A stretch of DNA of 64,000 bases. Source: Thalassolituus marinus. Its GTDB lineage: Bacteria > Pseudomonadota > Gammaproteobacteria > Pseudomonadales > Oceanobacteraceae. How positions within the stretch are numbered: the stretch's first letter is position 1; each line of letters opens with the position of its first letter. Shown in pieces: positions 29,947-38,765 of this stretch. A program made the position numbers and the translations under genes. Below the pieces are notes generated by a model, which saw nothing but the letters and a program-made list of their open reading frames with translations, did not search any database and was not told the DNA's origin. The stretch lies in the NCBI RefSeq assembly GCF_020320395.1, contig NZ_JAEDAH010000099.1, positions 64,976 to 128,975 on the forward strand, in the 5' to 3' direction.

Positions 29947-30930
29947 TCAGTTGAGTTGTTGCAGTAATTCGGTGGCGGCTGAGCGGCCACTGATCCAGGC
30001 CGCCTCCAGACTGCGGCCGCCACACCAGTCGCCACAGACCGCCAGTTTGCGCTGCCGGTCACTGAGGCAGGTTTCGCTCAGCGGGTTGTTAGGAATTGCG
30101 TACAGCCAGCGGTGCAACCAATGATTCATGATCTTAAACTCCGACAGTTTAAAGATCGCTCCAAAGGCTTCAAGTAACTGATGCATTACCTCTTCGCGTG
30201 GCGCGTCCTGGTGTTCATCGCTCCAGCTATGGCTGGCTTGCAGAACCCAGCTTTCGCCCGGTTCACGTCCGGGTTTGCTGTTGTTTCTCGCCACCCAGGC
30301 CAGTGGCCCTTCCTCAATAAAGGCAGCATCCGGTAGCTGTGGCAGATCTTCCGTGGCCAGTAGCAGGGTCCAGCATGGGCTCATTGCTACTGTGCTGCAG
30401 CGCTGCTGCAGTTGCGGGCTGTGTGACAACAGGGGAATTGCCTGTTGTGGTGGTGTGTTAATGATCAGAGCGTCGAAGCCATCAAAATGGCGGCCGTCCT
30501 CCGCTTCCAGCAACCACTGATCATTGTCCAGCTGGCGGTTATCGACGATACGGGTAGAGGCTTCAAAGTGGTGAGCGCTGGCCAGCAAGTGGCGGCTGAG
30601 GCCGGTCATGCGTGGCATCCCCACATAACGACGCACGTCATCTGCCGATGCCTGAACACCTTGCCGGGAAACACTGGCAATCTGCGGTTGCCACGGCTGT
30701 ATTACGCCCAGATGTGACCACTCTGCCAGTTGCCGGGCGAAGTCTGCTGAGTGTGCACGGGCAAACTGAGCGCCCATGTCCCAGCTGGCATCGCCCACTT
30801 TCTTGCTTGCCATGCGCCCGCCGGAACCGCGGCTTTTATCAAACACGGTGACCTGGTGGCCGGCAGTCGCCAGCTGTTGGGTCGCAGTCAGGCCCGCCAG
30901 GCCTGCACCAATAACAGCGATATGAGCCAT
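29947..30930 (-). CDS. renalase-like NAD(P)/FAD-dependent oxidoreductase
   Basis: Protein of 327 residues. The FAD-binding fold (IAVIGAGLAGLTATQQLATA, then VTVFDKSRGSGGRMASK) is followed by the renalase-like sequence WDMGAQFARAHSADFA. It ends with a typical FAD clamp (AVCGDWCGGRSLEAAWISGR). Bacterial relatives occur in light- and oxidative-stress regulons, often with photolyase genes. The ATG at 30930 follows CAGGAGTTCTGT; the frame is open for 28 more codons upstream but those cover the promoter boxes. It is the first gene of a two-gene transcript with cbiX. Confidence 0.88.
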   Translation of the reverse strand: MAHIAVIGAGLAGLTATQQLATAGHQVTVFDKSRGSGGRMASKKVGDASWDMGAQFARAHSADFARQLAEWSHLGVIQPWQPQIASVSRQGVQASADDVRRYVGMPRMTGLSRHLLASAHHFEASTRIVDNRQLDNDQWLLEAEDGRHFDGFDALIINTPPQQAIPLLSHSPQLQQRCSTVAMSPCWTLLLATEDLPQLPDAAFIEEGPLAWVARNNSKPGREPGESWVLQASHSWSDEHQDAPREEVMHQLLEAFGAIFKLSEFKIMNHWLHRWLYAIPNNPLSETCLSDRQRKLAVCGDWCGGRSLEAAWISGRSAATELLQQLN

Positions 30931-30959
30931 ACAGAACTCCTGAGTAAGCGGACGCCTAT

Positions 30960-30997
30960 TGTACATGTTTTGTTGTGCGTGTATAACTAATGTATAA
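30960..30997 (-). promoter_or_regulatory. TGTACA/TGTATA boxes upstream of the renalase-like gene
   Basis: Plus-strand boxes TGTACAT (30960), TGTATAA (30980) and TGTATAA (30991) lie 30-67 bp before the start codon of the minus-strand gene. They share the core of the boxes upstream of rudS, suggesting one regulator for both units. The plus-strand acyl-CoA dehydrogenase gene starts 72 bp away on the other side and might also be affected. Confidence 0.5.
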
Positions 30998-31068
30998 CTA
31001 TTTAGCGACGACACTTGTTATCAAGCCGCTGATTCATGTCACAGCGGCGTTATCTGAGGAGTAACACT

Positions 31069-32838
31069 ATGAGTTATCTGGCCCCATTACGTGAAATGCA
31101 GTTTGTCCTGTACGAGCTTCTGCACAGCGATGAGGTGCTGCCGGCACTGCCGGGCTACGAAGACGCCACCCGCGACATCATGGATGCCATGCTGAACGAA
31201 GGCGCGAAGCTGACCCAGAACGTGATCGCACCAACCAACGTACCGGGCGACCGCCAGGGCTGCGTGTACGATCCGGAAACCAAGTCGGTAAAAACGCCGG
31301 ACGGTTTCAGGGAGGCCTACAAGCAGTTTGCTGAAAACGGCTGGACCGCATTGTCGTCGCCGCTTGAATACGGTGGTCAGGGCATGCCACATCTGCTGAA
31401 TACAGTTGCCGAAGAGATGATGTGCTCCGCCAACCTGTCGCTGGGGATGTACCCGGGTCTGACCCACGGTGCGGTGAATGCGTTGCTCAGCTATGGCACC
31501 GACGAACAAAAGGACTACTACCTGCCACGCCTGATCAGCGGTGAGTGGACCGGCACCATGTGTCTGACTGAACCGCAGTGCGGTACCGATCTGGGTCTGA
31601 TCCGCACCAAAGCGGAGCCGCAGGCAGACGGTTCCTACGCGGTAACCGGCACCAAAATCTGGATTACCGGCGGCGAGCAGGATCTGACTGACAACATCGT
31701 ACATCTGGTGCTGGCCAAACTGCCGGATGCGCCGGGTGGTTCGAAAGGTATCTCGCTGTTCCTGGTGCCTAAAGTACTGCCGGATGGCAGTCGCAATACC
31801 GCCTTCTGTGGTGGCCTGGAACATAAGATGGGTATCCGTGGTTCTGCCACCTGTGTAATGAATTTCGAAGGTGCCAAAGGCTGGCTGATTGGCGAAGCGC
31901 ATAAAGGTCTGCAGGCCATGTTCGTAATGATGAACAGTGCCCGACTGATGGTGGGCATTCAGGGGCTGGGGCTGGCTGAAGCGGCGTATCAGGTATCGCT
32001 GGGTTTTGCTAAGGAGCGTCTGCAGAGCCGCTCACTGGCAGGTCCGCAGGCTCCGGATCAGGCTGCCGATCCGATTATCGTGCATCCTGATGTTCGCCGT
32101 ATGCTGCTGCGCCAGAAAGCCACCATTGAAGGCTGCCGGGCGCTGGCATACTACACCGTGATGCAGCTGGACATCTCTCAGCACGGTGCTGACGAAGAGG
32201 CGCGTGAGCGTGCCGACGACATGGTGCAACTGCTGACGCCGGTGGTGAAGGCATTCCTTACCGATGAAGGTTTCTTCTGTGCCAACGATGGTCTGCAGCT
32301 GATGGGTGGCTCTGGTTTTACCCAGGACTGGCCGCTGGAGCAATTCGTGCGCGATGCGCGTATTACCCGTATCTATGAAGGTACCAACGGTATTCAGGCG
32401 CTGGACCTGGTGGGTCGTAAAATGGGTATGAACGGCGGTCGTTCGGTGAAACGCTTCTTTGCCATGGTCGATGGCTTCCTTAAAGAACATCCGGATGCCC
32501 CTTACGCTGGTGCACTGAAGGCCGCGCTGGAGCGTCTGCAAAAAGCCACTTTGTGGTTGATGCAGAACGGCATGACCGACCGTGAACAGGCCGGTGCTGC
32601 GGCAACGCCTTACCTGCGTCTGTTTGCTCTGACTACGGTGGCGTTCTTCTGGAGCCGTATGGCGCTGGTGGCCCGTCAGCAACTGGATGCCGGAAGTACC
32701 GAAACCGACTTCTATCAGGCTAAACTGGCTGCAGGGCAATTCTTTATTGATCGCATCCTGCCGCAGAGTCTGGCACTGATGGCGGAGATCGAGAGCGGTA
32801 AAGACAGTCTGATGGCGATGACCGCCGAGCAGTTCTGA
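31069..32838 (+). CDS. acyl-CoA dehydrogenase with C-terminal extension
   Basis: Flavoprotein of 589 residues that oxidises acyl-CoA in beta-oxidation. It has the acyl-CoA dehydrogenase signatures TMCLTEPQCGTDLGLIRTKA and FVRDARITRIYEGTNGIQALD, and a C-terminal domain of the type seen in long (about 600-residue) proteobacterial enzymes. The ATG at 31069 follows GAGGAGTAACACT; an ATG at 31036 would add 11 unsupported residues. Chain-length preference cannot be read from sequence. It is divergent from the renalase-like operon. Confidence 0.94.
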   Translation: MSYLAPLREMQFVLYELLHSDEVLPALPGYEDATRDIMDAMLNEGAKLTQNVIAPTNVPGDRQGCVYDPETKSVKTPDGFREAYKQFAENGWTALSSPLEYGGQGMPHLLNTVAEEMMCSANLSLGMYPGLTHGAVNALLSYGTDEQKDYYLPRLISGEWTGTMCLTEPQCGTDLGLIRTKAEPQADGSYAVTGTKIWITGGEQDLTDNIVHLVLAKLPDAPGGSKGISLFLVPKVLPDGSRNTAFCGGLEHKMGIRGSATCVMNFEGAKGWLIGEAHKGLQAMFVMMNSARLMVGIQGLGLAEAAYQVSLGFAKERLQSRSLAGPQAPDQAADPIIVHPDVRRMLLRQKATIEGCRALAYYTVMQLDISQHGADEEARERADDMVQLLTPVVKAFLTDEGFFCANDGLQLMGGSGFTQDWPLEQFVRDARITRIYEGTNGIQALDLVGRKMGMNGGRSVKRFFAMVDGFLKEHPDAPYAGALKAALERLQKATLWLMQNGMTDREQAGAAATPYLRLFALTTVAFFWSRMALVARQQLDAGSTETDFYQAKLAAGQFFIDRILPQSLALMAEIESGKDSLMAMTAEQF

Positions 32839-32866
32839 TCACGCCGATAGTGGCGGAGGAGGGCAT

Positions 32867-33772
32867 ATGCAGGACCATATTCTGATTACCGGTGGTAGTG
32901 GATTTATCGGTCAGGCACTGGTGGATGACTGGCTCGCTCAGGGCCATCAGGTCACCGTGCTCTCGCGCCGTCCTGGCTGGGTGGAGCGTCGCTGGCAGGG
33001 GCGGGTCGCCGCGACCGACGACGTGCACACCCTGCGCGATCATTTTTCGGTACTGGTTAACCTGGCTGGTGAAGGCATTGCCGACCAGCGCTGGAGCCAG
33101 CAACGCAAACGCCAGCTGTACGAAAGCCGCGTTGATCTTACCCGTGAACTGGTGAGCTGGGCGCAGGACAGTGGTCAGTGCTTTCGCGTGGTGTTATCGG
33201 GGTCTGCCATTGGCTGGTACGGCGGCTTCGATGGGAGCGACAGTCAGCCGTTATCGGAGCAGGCACCTGGCGGACAGGATTATGCTGCGCAGTTGTGTCA
33301 GGACTGGGAGCTGGCAGCTGCAGATCTGGCGTCAATGAGTGAGCGTCTGGTCATACTCCGTACTGGCATCGTACTGGGACGACATGGCGGCATGCTTAAG
33401 CGCCTGTGGCTGCCGTTCCGTATCGGGCTGGGCGGCATCATCGGTGATGGCGAGCAGGTGTTGTCGTGGATTCATCTCAGTGACTACCGTAAGGCAGTGC
33501 ACTGGCTACTCGGCAGCGAGATTGAAGGGCCGGTGAATATGACCGCGCCAATGCCGGTATCCAACCGTGAGTTTACCGAGTCGCTGGCAGCAGCAATGAA
33601 GCGACCAGCACTGATGCCTATGCCTGCGCTGATCGCCAGGATTTTGTTCGGTGAAATGTCCTGTCTTTTGTTGCAGGGGCAGTGGGTTGTTCCCGGCGTA
33701 TTACAGAGCCATCAATTTCAATTTGACTATCCTGACATCCAGGCCGCATTAGCGATCGAAGCTGGTCGCTAG
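32867..33772 (+). CDS. TIGR01777-family NAD-dependent epimerase/dehydratase (YfcH-like)
   Basis: Protein of 301 residues with an SDR-type Rossmann start ILITGGSGFIGQALVDDWL at residues 5-23. The YfcH-family segments VNLAGEGIADQRWSQQRKRQ, SGSAIGWYG and GLGGIIGDGEQVLSWIHLSD follow, plus a C-terminal DUF1731-like tail (ALIARILFGEMS). The exact reaction is unknown for this family. GGAGGAGGGC precedes the ATG. It begins 28 bp after the acyl-CoA dehydrogenase and is probably co-transcribed with it. Confidence 0.92.
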   Translation: MQDHILITGGSGFIGQALVDDWLAQGHQVTVLSRRPGWVERRWQGRVAATDDVHTLRDHFSVLVNLAGEGIADQRWSQQRKRQLYESRVDLTRELVSWAQDSGQCFRVVLSGSAIGWYGGFDGSDSQPLSEQAPGGQDYAAQLCQDWELAAADLASMSERLVILRTGIVLGRHGGMLKRLWLPFRIGLGGIIGDGEQVLSWIHLSDYRKAVHWLLGSEIEGPVNMTAPMPVSNREFTESLAAAMKRPALMPMPALIARILFGEMSCLLLQGQWVVPGVLQSHQFQFDYPDIQAALAIEAGR

Positions 33773-33863
33773 TCGCGTATTTTTTCTGGCCCGTATTGTT
33801 GTAACGGGCCAACTGCGCCGTCCTTTGTAAGTTCTTGTTGCCAGCCTGTAACTATCCAAAAGT

Positions 33864-33892
33864 TTGACACCTGTCATAACTGGCAATCTATT
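33864..33892 (+). promoter_or_regulatory. promoter candidate for the small orphan gene at 34042
   Basis: TTGACA (33864-33869), a 17-bp spacer, then TCTATT (33887-33892, 4 of 6). The -35 box overlaps ACCTGTCA (33869-33876), whose inverse TGACAGGT recurs at 33932-33939, forming an 8-bp inverted repeat that could hold a regulator. The predicted start site leaves a leader of about 140 nt. Confidence 0.4.
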
Positions 33893-34041
33893 GAATTTGC
33901 AGGAAAAAGTACCATTCGGGTAACTGAAATCTGACAGGTCAGGAAAGTCTGTAGATTTGTGTTATTGCGCATTGCGGGCCCTCGTTTTAGCGACTAAACC
34001 TAAAGTAATCCAGCAGATCACCGATACAGGTTTTTTCATAC

Positions 34042-34371
34042 ATGAGCATCAGTCGCCAAACACTCGATCAATACTTATACGAATTCGATCAGGGTTACCG
34101 GGTCACTTACGTGAACTATTCACGTGCTAATGAGTTGACCGATGCCCAGTTGATTCTGACTCTTGAGCGCGACTGCGAGCGTAAGACCTTCGCGTTCTCA
34201 CAACCTCATTTCAATGATGTCGACAAAAATCTGGTGGCCAGCCACGGCCTCTATATTGCCGCCATCAAAAGTTCACCTCTGTCGCCAAACCGCGTAGAAG
34301 TCGGCGATGTGGAAGGTGGTTTTGCTTACTTCACTGCCAAGAACGTCAAGAACATCACGCCGACGGCGTAA
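34042..34371 (+). CDS. small orphan protein of unknown function
   Basis: Protein of 109 residues, no signal peptide and no membrane segment; I do not recognise a family. It is hydrophilic and mildly acidic (ANELTDAQLILTLERDCERK), with a C-terminal half rich in short strands (GLYIAAIKSSPLSPNRVEVG). It has its own promoter candidate and a strong downstream terminator about 100 bp after the stop, so it looks like a real monocistronic gene. The Shine-Dalgarno sequence is weak (ACAGG, 12 bases before the ATG). Confidence 0.65.
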   Translation: MSISRQTLDQYLYEFDQGYRVTYVNYSRANELTDAQLILTLERDCERKTFAFSQPHFNDVDKNLVASHGLYIAAIKSSPLSPNRVEVGDVEGGFAYFTAKNVKNITPTA

Positions 34372-34467
34372 CGGACCCCCGTCTGCCAGGAGACGGTGAG
34401 AAGAGTCCTGGCACTAATTTGATCGCAGCACCCGATCGATGGTTCAGCATGGATGTCTTTCCGCCTT

Positions 34468-34495
34468 AGAGAGCAGATTCTGCTCTCTTTTTTTT
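34468..34495 (+). terminator. Rho-independent terminator
   Basis: AGAGAGCAG, loop ATT, CTGCTCTCT and eight T. It ends the transcript of the small orphan gene, leaving a 3' untranslated segment of about 100 nt without any clear feature. Confidence 0.92.
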
Positions 34496-34589
34496 GCCTT
34501 TTTTCCAGGTAGCATGGCCGATGTCATGACACTTTGCCGATAAAACACTAAGCTTGGCGGATTCTTCTGCAGGCACCACGGAGTAAGGA

Positions 34590-36119
34590 ATGAGTGATCA
34601 GATTTTTACCATAGCCGCCTATGGCATGATCGTTCTGCTGGGATTGCTGACAACACTGACGCTGGCCATTGTTGCCTGGGTTATCGTTGCCTACATTATT
34701 GACGTTCGTCAGACGCGCCATACCGTGCGCCGCAACTTTCCGGTCATAGGCCGTTTTCGCTATGTATTCGAGCATCTGGGCGAGTTTTTCCGCCAGTATT
34801 TCTTTGCCATGGATCGTGAGGAAATGCCTTTTAACCGCGCCGAGCGTAGCTGGGTTTATCGTGCCGCGAAAAAAGAAAACACCACCATTGCCTTCGGCTC
34901 AACCCGCCGCCTGGATGTACCGGGTACCGTCATTTTTGTGAACAGCCCGTTTCCGGCGCTGAAAAAAGAATTCGCTGAATCGCGCCCGCTGACGATTGGC
35001 GAGCATTGTCGTTCGCCGTACACCACGTCATCCATTATTAACGTTTCCGGTATGAGTTACGGTGCCTTGTCGAAGCCGGCAGTACGTGCATTGTCGGCCG
35101 GGGCAAAACTGGCCGGATGCTGGATGAACACAGGTGAAGGTGGCTTGTCTCCTTATCATCTGGAGGGCGGCTGTGATGTGGTATTTCAGATCGGTACCGC
35201 TAAATACGGGGTACGTAACGATTTCGGTGAGTTAGACGACGATAAGCTGCGTGCTGCTGCGGCACACGAGCAGGTACGCATGTTTGAAATCAAACTGAGT
35301 CAGGGTGCCAAGCCGGGCAAGGGCGGCATTCTGCCCGGTGAAAAAGTGACTGAAGAAATTGCCGCTATTCGTCATATTCCGGTGGGCGAAGATTCGATCA
35401 GCCCCAATGGTCACCCGGAAATTCGTTCAGTCGATGACTTACTGGATATGGTTGCCCGGGTTCGTTCGGTAACGGGTAAGCCCACCGGCTTTAAAACGGT
35501 AATTGGCGACATCAACTGGATTCGCGATATGTGCCGCGCGATTCAGATGCGCGGTCCTGAAAGTGCTCCGGATTTTATTACTCTGGATGGTGCCGAAGGT
35601 GGCACCGGTGCTGCGCCACAGGCATTAATGGATTATATGGGGTTGCCACTGGCTCAGGCCCTACCCATGCTGGTGGATGTTCTTGATGAATTTAATCTGC
35701 GCCCGCGTATCCGCGTGATCTGCTCCGGTAAACTGATTACGCCGGACCGTGTCGCCTGGGCTTTGTGTGTTGGTGCCGATTTTGTCGTCAGCGCTCGCGG
35801 CTTTATGTTTGCACTGGGCTGTATCCAGGCATTTCAGTGTAATAAAAATACCTGCCCGACGGGTATTACCACTCATAATCCACGCTTGCAGCGCGGTCTG
35901 GTTCCGGCAGATAAAGCGGCCAGGGTTGCGCATTTCGTTGAAACTATGCTGCAGGAAGTCGGTATTATTGCTCACTCCTGTGGCGTTGACGAACCGCGTA
36001 AATTAACCCGTCATCATGCCCGTATGGTGCAGCCGAACGGTGAGGCCAAGCTGTTGTCAGAGCTGTATGGCAGCGACCAGTTTCATCCCGGCGCGGAGCT
36101 GGTTTTCGACGACGCCTGA
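34590..36119 (+). CDS. FMN-binding glutamate synthase-family protein, membrane-anchored
   Basis: Protein of 509 residues equal to the FMN/[3Fe-4S] synthase domain of glutamate synthase, with an N-terminal membrane segment (about 8-38) and no amidotransferase domain. Seen motifs are SGMSYGALSKPAVRALSAGA, KPGKGGILPGEKV, LDGAEGGTGAAP and the iron-sulfur cysteines in GCIQAFQCNKNTCPTGITTH. Stand-alone proteins of this family are widespread and mostly uncharacterised; glutamate formation has not been shown for most. The ATG follows GGAGTAAGGA. It has its own terminator. Confidence 0.9.
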   Translation: MSDQIFTIAAYGMIVLLGLLTTLTLAIVAWVIVAYIIDVRQTRHTVRRNFPVIGRFRYVFEHLGEFFRQYFFAMDREEMPFNRAERSWVYRAAKKENTTIAFGSTRRLDVPGTVIFVNSPFPALKKEFAESRPLTIGEHCRSPYTTSSIINVSGMSYGALSKPAVRALSAGAKLAGCWMNTGEGGLSPYHLEGGCDVVFQIGTAKYGVRNDFGELDDDKLRAAAAHEQVRMFEIKLSQGAKPGKGGILPGEKVTEEIAAIRHIPVGEDSISPNGHPEIRSVDDLLDMVARVRSVTGKPTGFKTVIGDINWIRDMCRAIQMRGPESAPDFITLDGAEGGTGAAPQALMDYMGLPLAQALPMLVDVLDEFNLRPRIRVICSGKLITPDRVAWALCVGADFVVSARGFMFALGCIQAFQCNKNTCPTGITTHNPRLQRGLVPADKAARVAHFVETMLQEVGIIAHSCGVDEPRKLTRHHARMVQPNGEAKLLSELYGSDQFHPGAELVFDDA

Positions 36120-36120
36120 T

Positions 36121-36150
36121 AAAAAAGCGGAGGTTAGTCTCCGCTTTTTT
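36121..36150 (+). terminator. Rho-independent terminator
   Basis: A-run, AGCGGAG, loop GTTAGT, CTCCGCT, T-run. It begins two bases after the glutamate synthase-like stop codon, and its flanking A- and T-runs make it usable in both directions. Confidence 0.92.
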
Positions 36151-36191
36151 ATGCCCTTTTTTTGCTTATTGATAACAGGAAACTTCATCGG

Positions 36192-36938
36192 ATGATGAAA
36201 CGCGGACTTGTATTTTTTCTGTCGCTGCTGGCATTTAATCTGAGTTATGCCGAGGCGCTGAGGGTGGCCGTGGCTTCGAATTTTGTACAGCCAGCCAAAG
36301 TGCTCGCCGATCAGTTCGCTCAGCAACACGGTATTCGGATGGATATTATCAGTGGTTCATCGGGTAAATTACTGGCGCAGATTCAGCATGGTGCGCCGTT
36401 TGATATTTTTCTGTCAGCCGACCAGCAAAAGCCAGCGGCGCTGATCGCCTCGGGTCATGGGCTGGCAGATAGTCGCTTTACTTATGCCCGTGGTCAGCTG
36501 GTGCTTTGGTCGCTGAGTGATGCTGCTGATGTTAAGGCCCGGTTAATGGCCGGTAATTTTCGTCATCTGGCGCTGGCGAATCCGCGTCTGGCACCCTATG
36601 GGCAGGCAGCAGCCGAGACACTGGCGGCGCTGGGCATCAGTGAATCGACACAAGACAAATGGGTGATGGGCGAAAATATTGCGCAGACCTGGCATTTCGT
36701 TCAGAGCGGCAATGCGGAGCTGGGTTTTGTCGCGCAGTCGCAGGTTATGGTCGATGGAGAAGTACGTCAGGGCAGCGTCTGGCGGGTGCCGGACAGCTTA
36801 CACAAACCGGTATTGCAGGATGCGGTTTTGCTGAGTCGGGCAAAAGATAACGCTGCTGCGCAGCAATTTATGCGCTTCCTGCGCAGTGCGCAGGCGCAAA
36901 AAGTGATTACCGCATACGGCTATGGTCAGCCTTTGTGA
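36192..36938 (+). CDS. modA: ModA-like periplasmic molybdate/tungstate-binding protein (orphan)
   Basis: Substrate-binding protein of 248 residues. The signal peptide (LVFFLSLLAFNLSYA) is followed by the ModA signatures LRVAVASNFVQPAKVLA, ISGSSGKLLAQIQHGAPFDI and FLSADQQKPAALI, where the serines bind the oxyanion. No modB or modC permease genes follow; the next gene is on the other strand. It would have to serve a distant transporter, or another oxyanion. The ATG at 36192 is chosen over the frame start at 36162 because it gives a normal signal peptide. Confidence 0.88.
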   Translation: MMKRGLVFFLSLLAFNLSYAEALRVAVASNFVQPAKVLADQFAQQHGIRMDIISGSSGKLLAQIQHGAPFDIFLSADQQKPAALIASGHGLADSRFTYARGQLVLWSLSDAADVKARLMAGNFRHLALANPRLAPYGQAAAETLAALGISESTQDKWVMGENIAQTWHFVQSGNAELGFVAQSQVMVDGEVRQGSVWRVPDSLHKPVLQDAVLLSRAKDNAAAQQFMRFLRSAQAQKVITAYGYGQPL

Positions 36939-36959
36939 CAGCACACCTGGGCAGCGCTG

Positions 36960-37001
36960 AAAAAGCCTGCAGCAATTGACGACGTGTCATTTACTGCAGG
37001 C
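36960..37001 (-). terminator. Rho-independent terminator for phoD
   Basis: On the minus strand GCCTGCAG (37001-36994) pairs with CTGCAGGC (36972-36965) around a 21-nt loop, followed by TTTTT. It lies 24 bp after the phoD stop codon. The plus strand lacks a T-run. Confidence 0.6.
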
Positions 37002-37024
37002 AGCGCATGTCTGAGAGGGAGCGC

Positions 37025-38617
37025 TTACAGCAGCGGTTGTTCTACTGCCTCTACCCGGTTCTGACCATCGCGTGTGCGATAACTGCGGCCATGATAATAA
37101 TCGGCAGACGGCTGCAGGATTTGTGGCACGTAGTACCAGTCAGCCTGAGTGGCTTGTGGTGTGACGGTCAGCAGGATAAAACCATGGGCGCGCAGCTCTG
37201 CGTACTTGATGTGCGGGCTGGCGTTCATAATGGTATCGGCACCGGCTTCGGCGATGACCGGCGGAAAACCGGGTGATGTCACCGATGGCGTAACGAATTC
37301 AACCGCCAGAGAGCCTTCGCCAGTGGTGCGGTCGTAGTTGTCACAATCGTACGGATCATCACTGATATCCGACGCGAATGAACTGTGAACATCACCGGTC
37401 AGAATGACGGTGTTATCGATACGGTTCTGACGAATATGCGTCAGCAAGCGATCACGGCCAGCGGCATAGCCATCCCAGCCATCCAGCCACAATGAAGCAC
37501 CACCACCAAAATGATCCGGCAGGTTGATAAAATAGCGCTGGGCGATCATCACCTGCTGGCCCAGTACTTTCCAGCGTGCCTGACTGGCTGACAGTTGATT
37601 GTGCAGCCATGCTTCCTGCTCAAAACCGAGCAATGTACGGTTGCTGTCTTTTGCTTCGGTCTGCTTATCGCTGCCGGACGGCTGAATTACACGACCTTCG
37701 ATTCGGGTGTCGAGCATGATCAGATCGAGCAGGTTGCCGTAGCTCAGGGTGCGGGAGATGCTGCCGTCGGTATTTTCGCGAATTGGCATCCATTCGAAAT
37801 ACGCTTGTTTGGCTGCGGCTTTACGCACTTCCCAGTCGCCTTCACCATCGTTGTGGTTTTCAGCGCCATCGACGTAGGAGTCGTTAGCAAATTCGTGGTC
37901 ATCCCATACGGTAATAAACGCATGGTTCTGATGGGCGGCCTGTAAGTCATCATCGAGTTTGTACCAGGCATGACGGCGGCGGTAGTCCGACAAGCTGACA
38001 ATCTCGTGTGACGGTGCGAGATAACGTTTGCTGCGCAGCAGCAGCTCGTCGTATTCGTTCTGGCCGTACTCGTACAGATAGTCACCGAGGTGTACAACGG
38101 CATCCAGATCACGACGACCGGCCACTGCGCTGTACACATTAAAATAGCCGTGGGCGTAGCTGGAACAGGACACCACTGCGAAACGCGCCTGATCGATATC
38201 GCCGGCCGCTGCAGTTTTGGTGCGACCGATTACCGAGTATTTTGACTGCACATTAAACTGATAAAAATACTGCTTGCCCGGCAACAGACCATCAACGTCG
38301 ACCTTGACGGTAAAGTCGCGTGAAGCATCGGTGCGGAATTCGCCGCTGCGCACCACATCACTCATGGCGGCATCGCTGGCCACACGCCATTCAACAGTGA
38401 CCGGCATAACAATTTCCGGTTGGAAATGGGTCCAGATAATCACGCGGTCCTGGCGCGGGTCACCACTGGCAACACCGTAATGGAATTCCCCCGAGTTCAG
38501 TGTGGATTCTTCTGGTGTGCTGCTCATCGCAAGGCTCATGCCCGGCAGTGTCAGAGCGGTGGTTCCGGCAACCCCGGCCCCGGTAGACGTCAGGAAACGA
38601 CGACGGCTGATTTTCAT
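37025..38617 (-). CDS. phoD: PhoD-type alkaline phosphatase/phosphodiesterase, Tat-exported
   Basis: Protein of 530 residues with a twin-arginine signal (SRRRFLTSTGAGVAG) and the PhoD layout: an N-terminal domain (HYGVASGDPRQDRVIIWTHF), then the metallophosphatase core with AVVSCSSYAHGYFNVY, VVHLGDYLYEYG, TVWDDHEFANDSY and ILTGDVHSSFASDI. These supply the Ca/Fe ligands of PhoD. It releases phosphate from phosphodiesters and monoesters in the periplasm. Tat export fits cofactor loading in the cytoplasm. I saw no clear Pho box. The gene lies 148 bp downstream of cobO on the same strand. Confidence 0.94.
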   Translation of the reverse strand: MKISRRRFLTSTGAGVAGTTALTLPGMSLAMSSTPEESTLNSGEFHYGVASGDPRQDRVIIWTHFQPEIVMPVTVEWRVASDAAMSDVVRSGEFRTDASRDFTVKVDVDGLLPGKQYFYQFNVQSKYSVIGRTKTAAAGDIDQARFAVVSCSSYAHGYFNVYSAVAGRRDLDAVVHLGDYLYEYGQNEYDELLLRSKRYLAPSHEIVSLSDYRRRHAWYKLDDDLQAAHQNHAFITVWDDHEFANDSYVDGAENHNDGEGDWEVRKAAAKQAYFEWMPIRENTDGSISRTLSYGNLLDLIMLDTRIEGRVIQPSGSDKQTEAKDSNRTLLGFEQEAWLHNQLSASQARWKVLGQQVMIAQRYFINLPDHFGGGASLWLDGWDGYAAGRDRLLTHIRQNRIDNTVILTGDVHSSFASDISDDPYDCDNYDRTTGEGSLAVEFVTPSVTSPGFPPVIAEAGADTIMNASPHIKYAELRAHGFILLTVTPQATQADWYYVPQILQPSADYYHGRSYRTRDGQNRVEAVEQPLL

Positions 38618-38765
38618 AAATTGCCCCGTTCAGTAAGGTGAGAAATCGGGGGCGATTCTGGCCAGCATCTGTGTCAGCGAGGTTACAGTTTTTTAACAGG
38701 GGAGAAGCAAAAGAGGGAGCAGTAAAGAAAATGCCCGCTGCACAGCAGCAGGCACGGTGGTCAGC

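Noticed and set aside
29502..29954. 150-codon plus-strand open frame
   Set aside because: Antisense to the CbiX-type chelatase, which has clear family motifs.
33785..33815. Terminator after the TIGR01777 gene
   Set aside because: There is a hairpin (GGCCCGT with ACGGGCC), but the T-run lies before it on the plus strand and no T-run follows on either strand.
34410..34425. TGGCAC resembling a sigma-54 -24 box
   Set aside because: The -12 part does not match TTGC, and the site is in the 3' untranslated region before a terminator.
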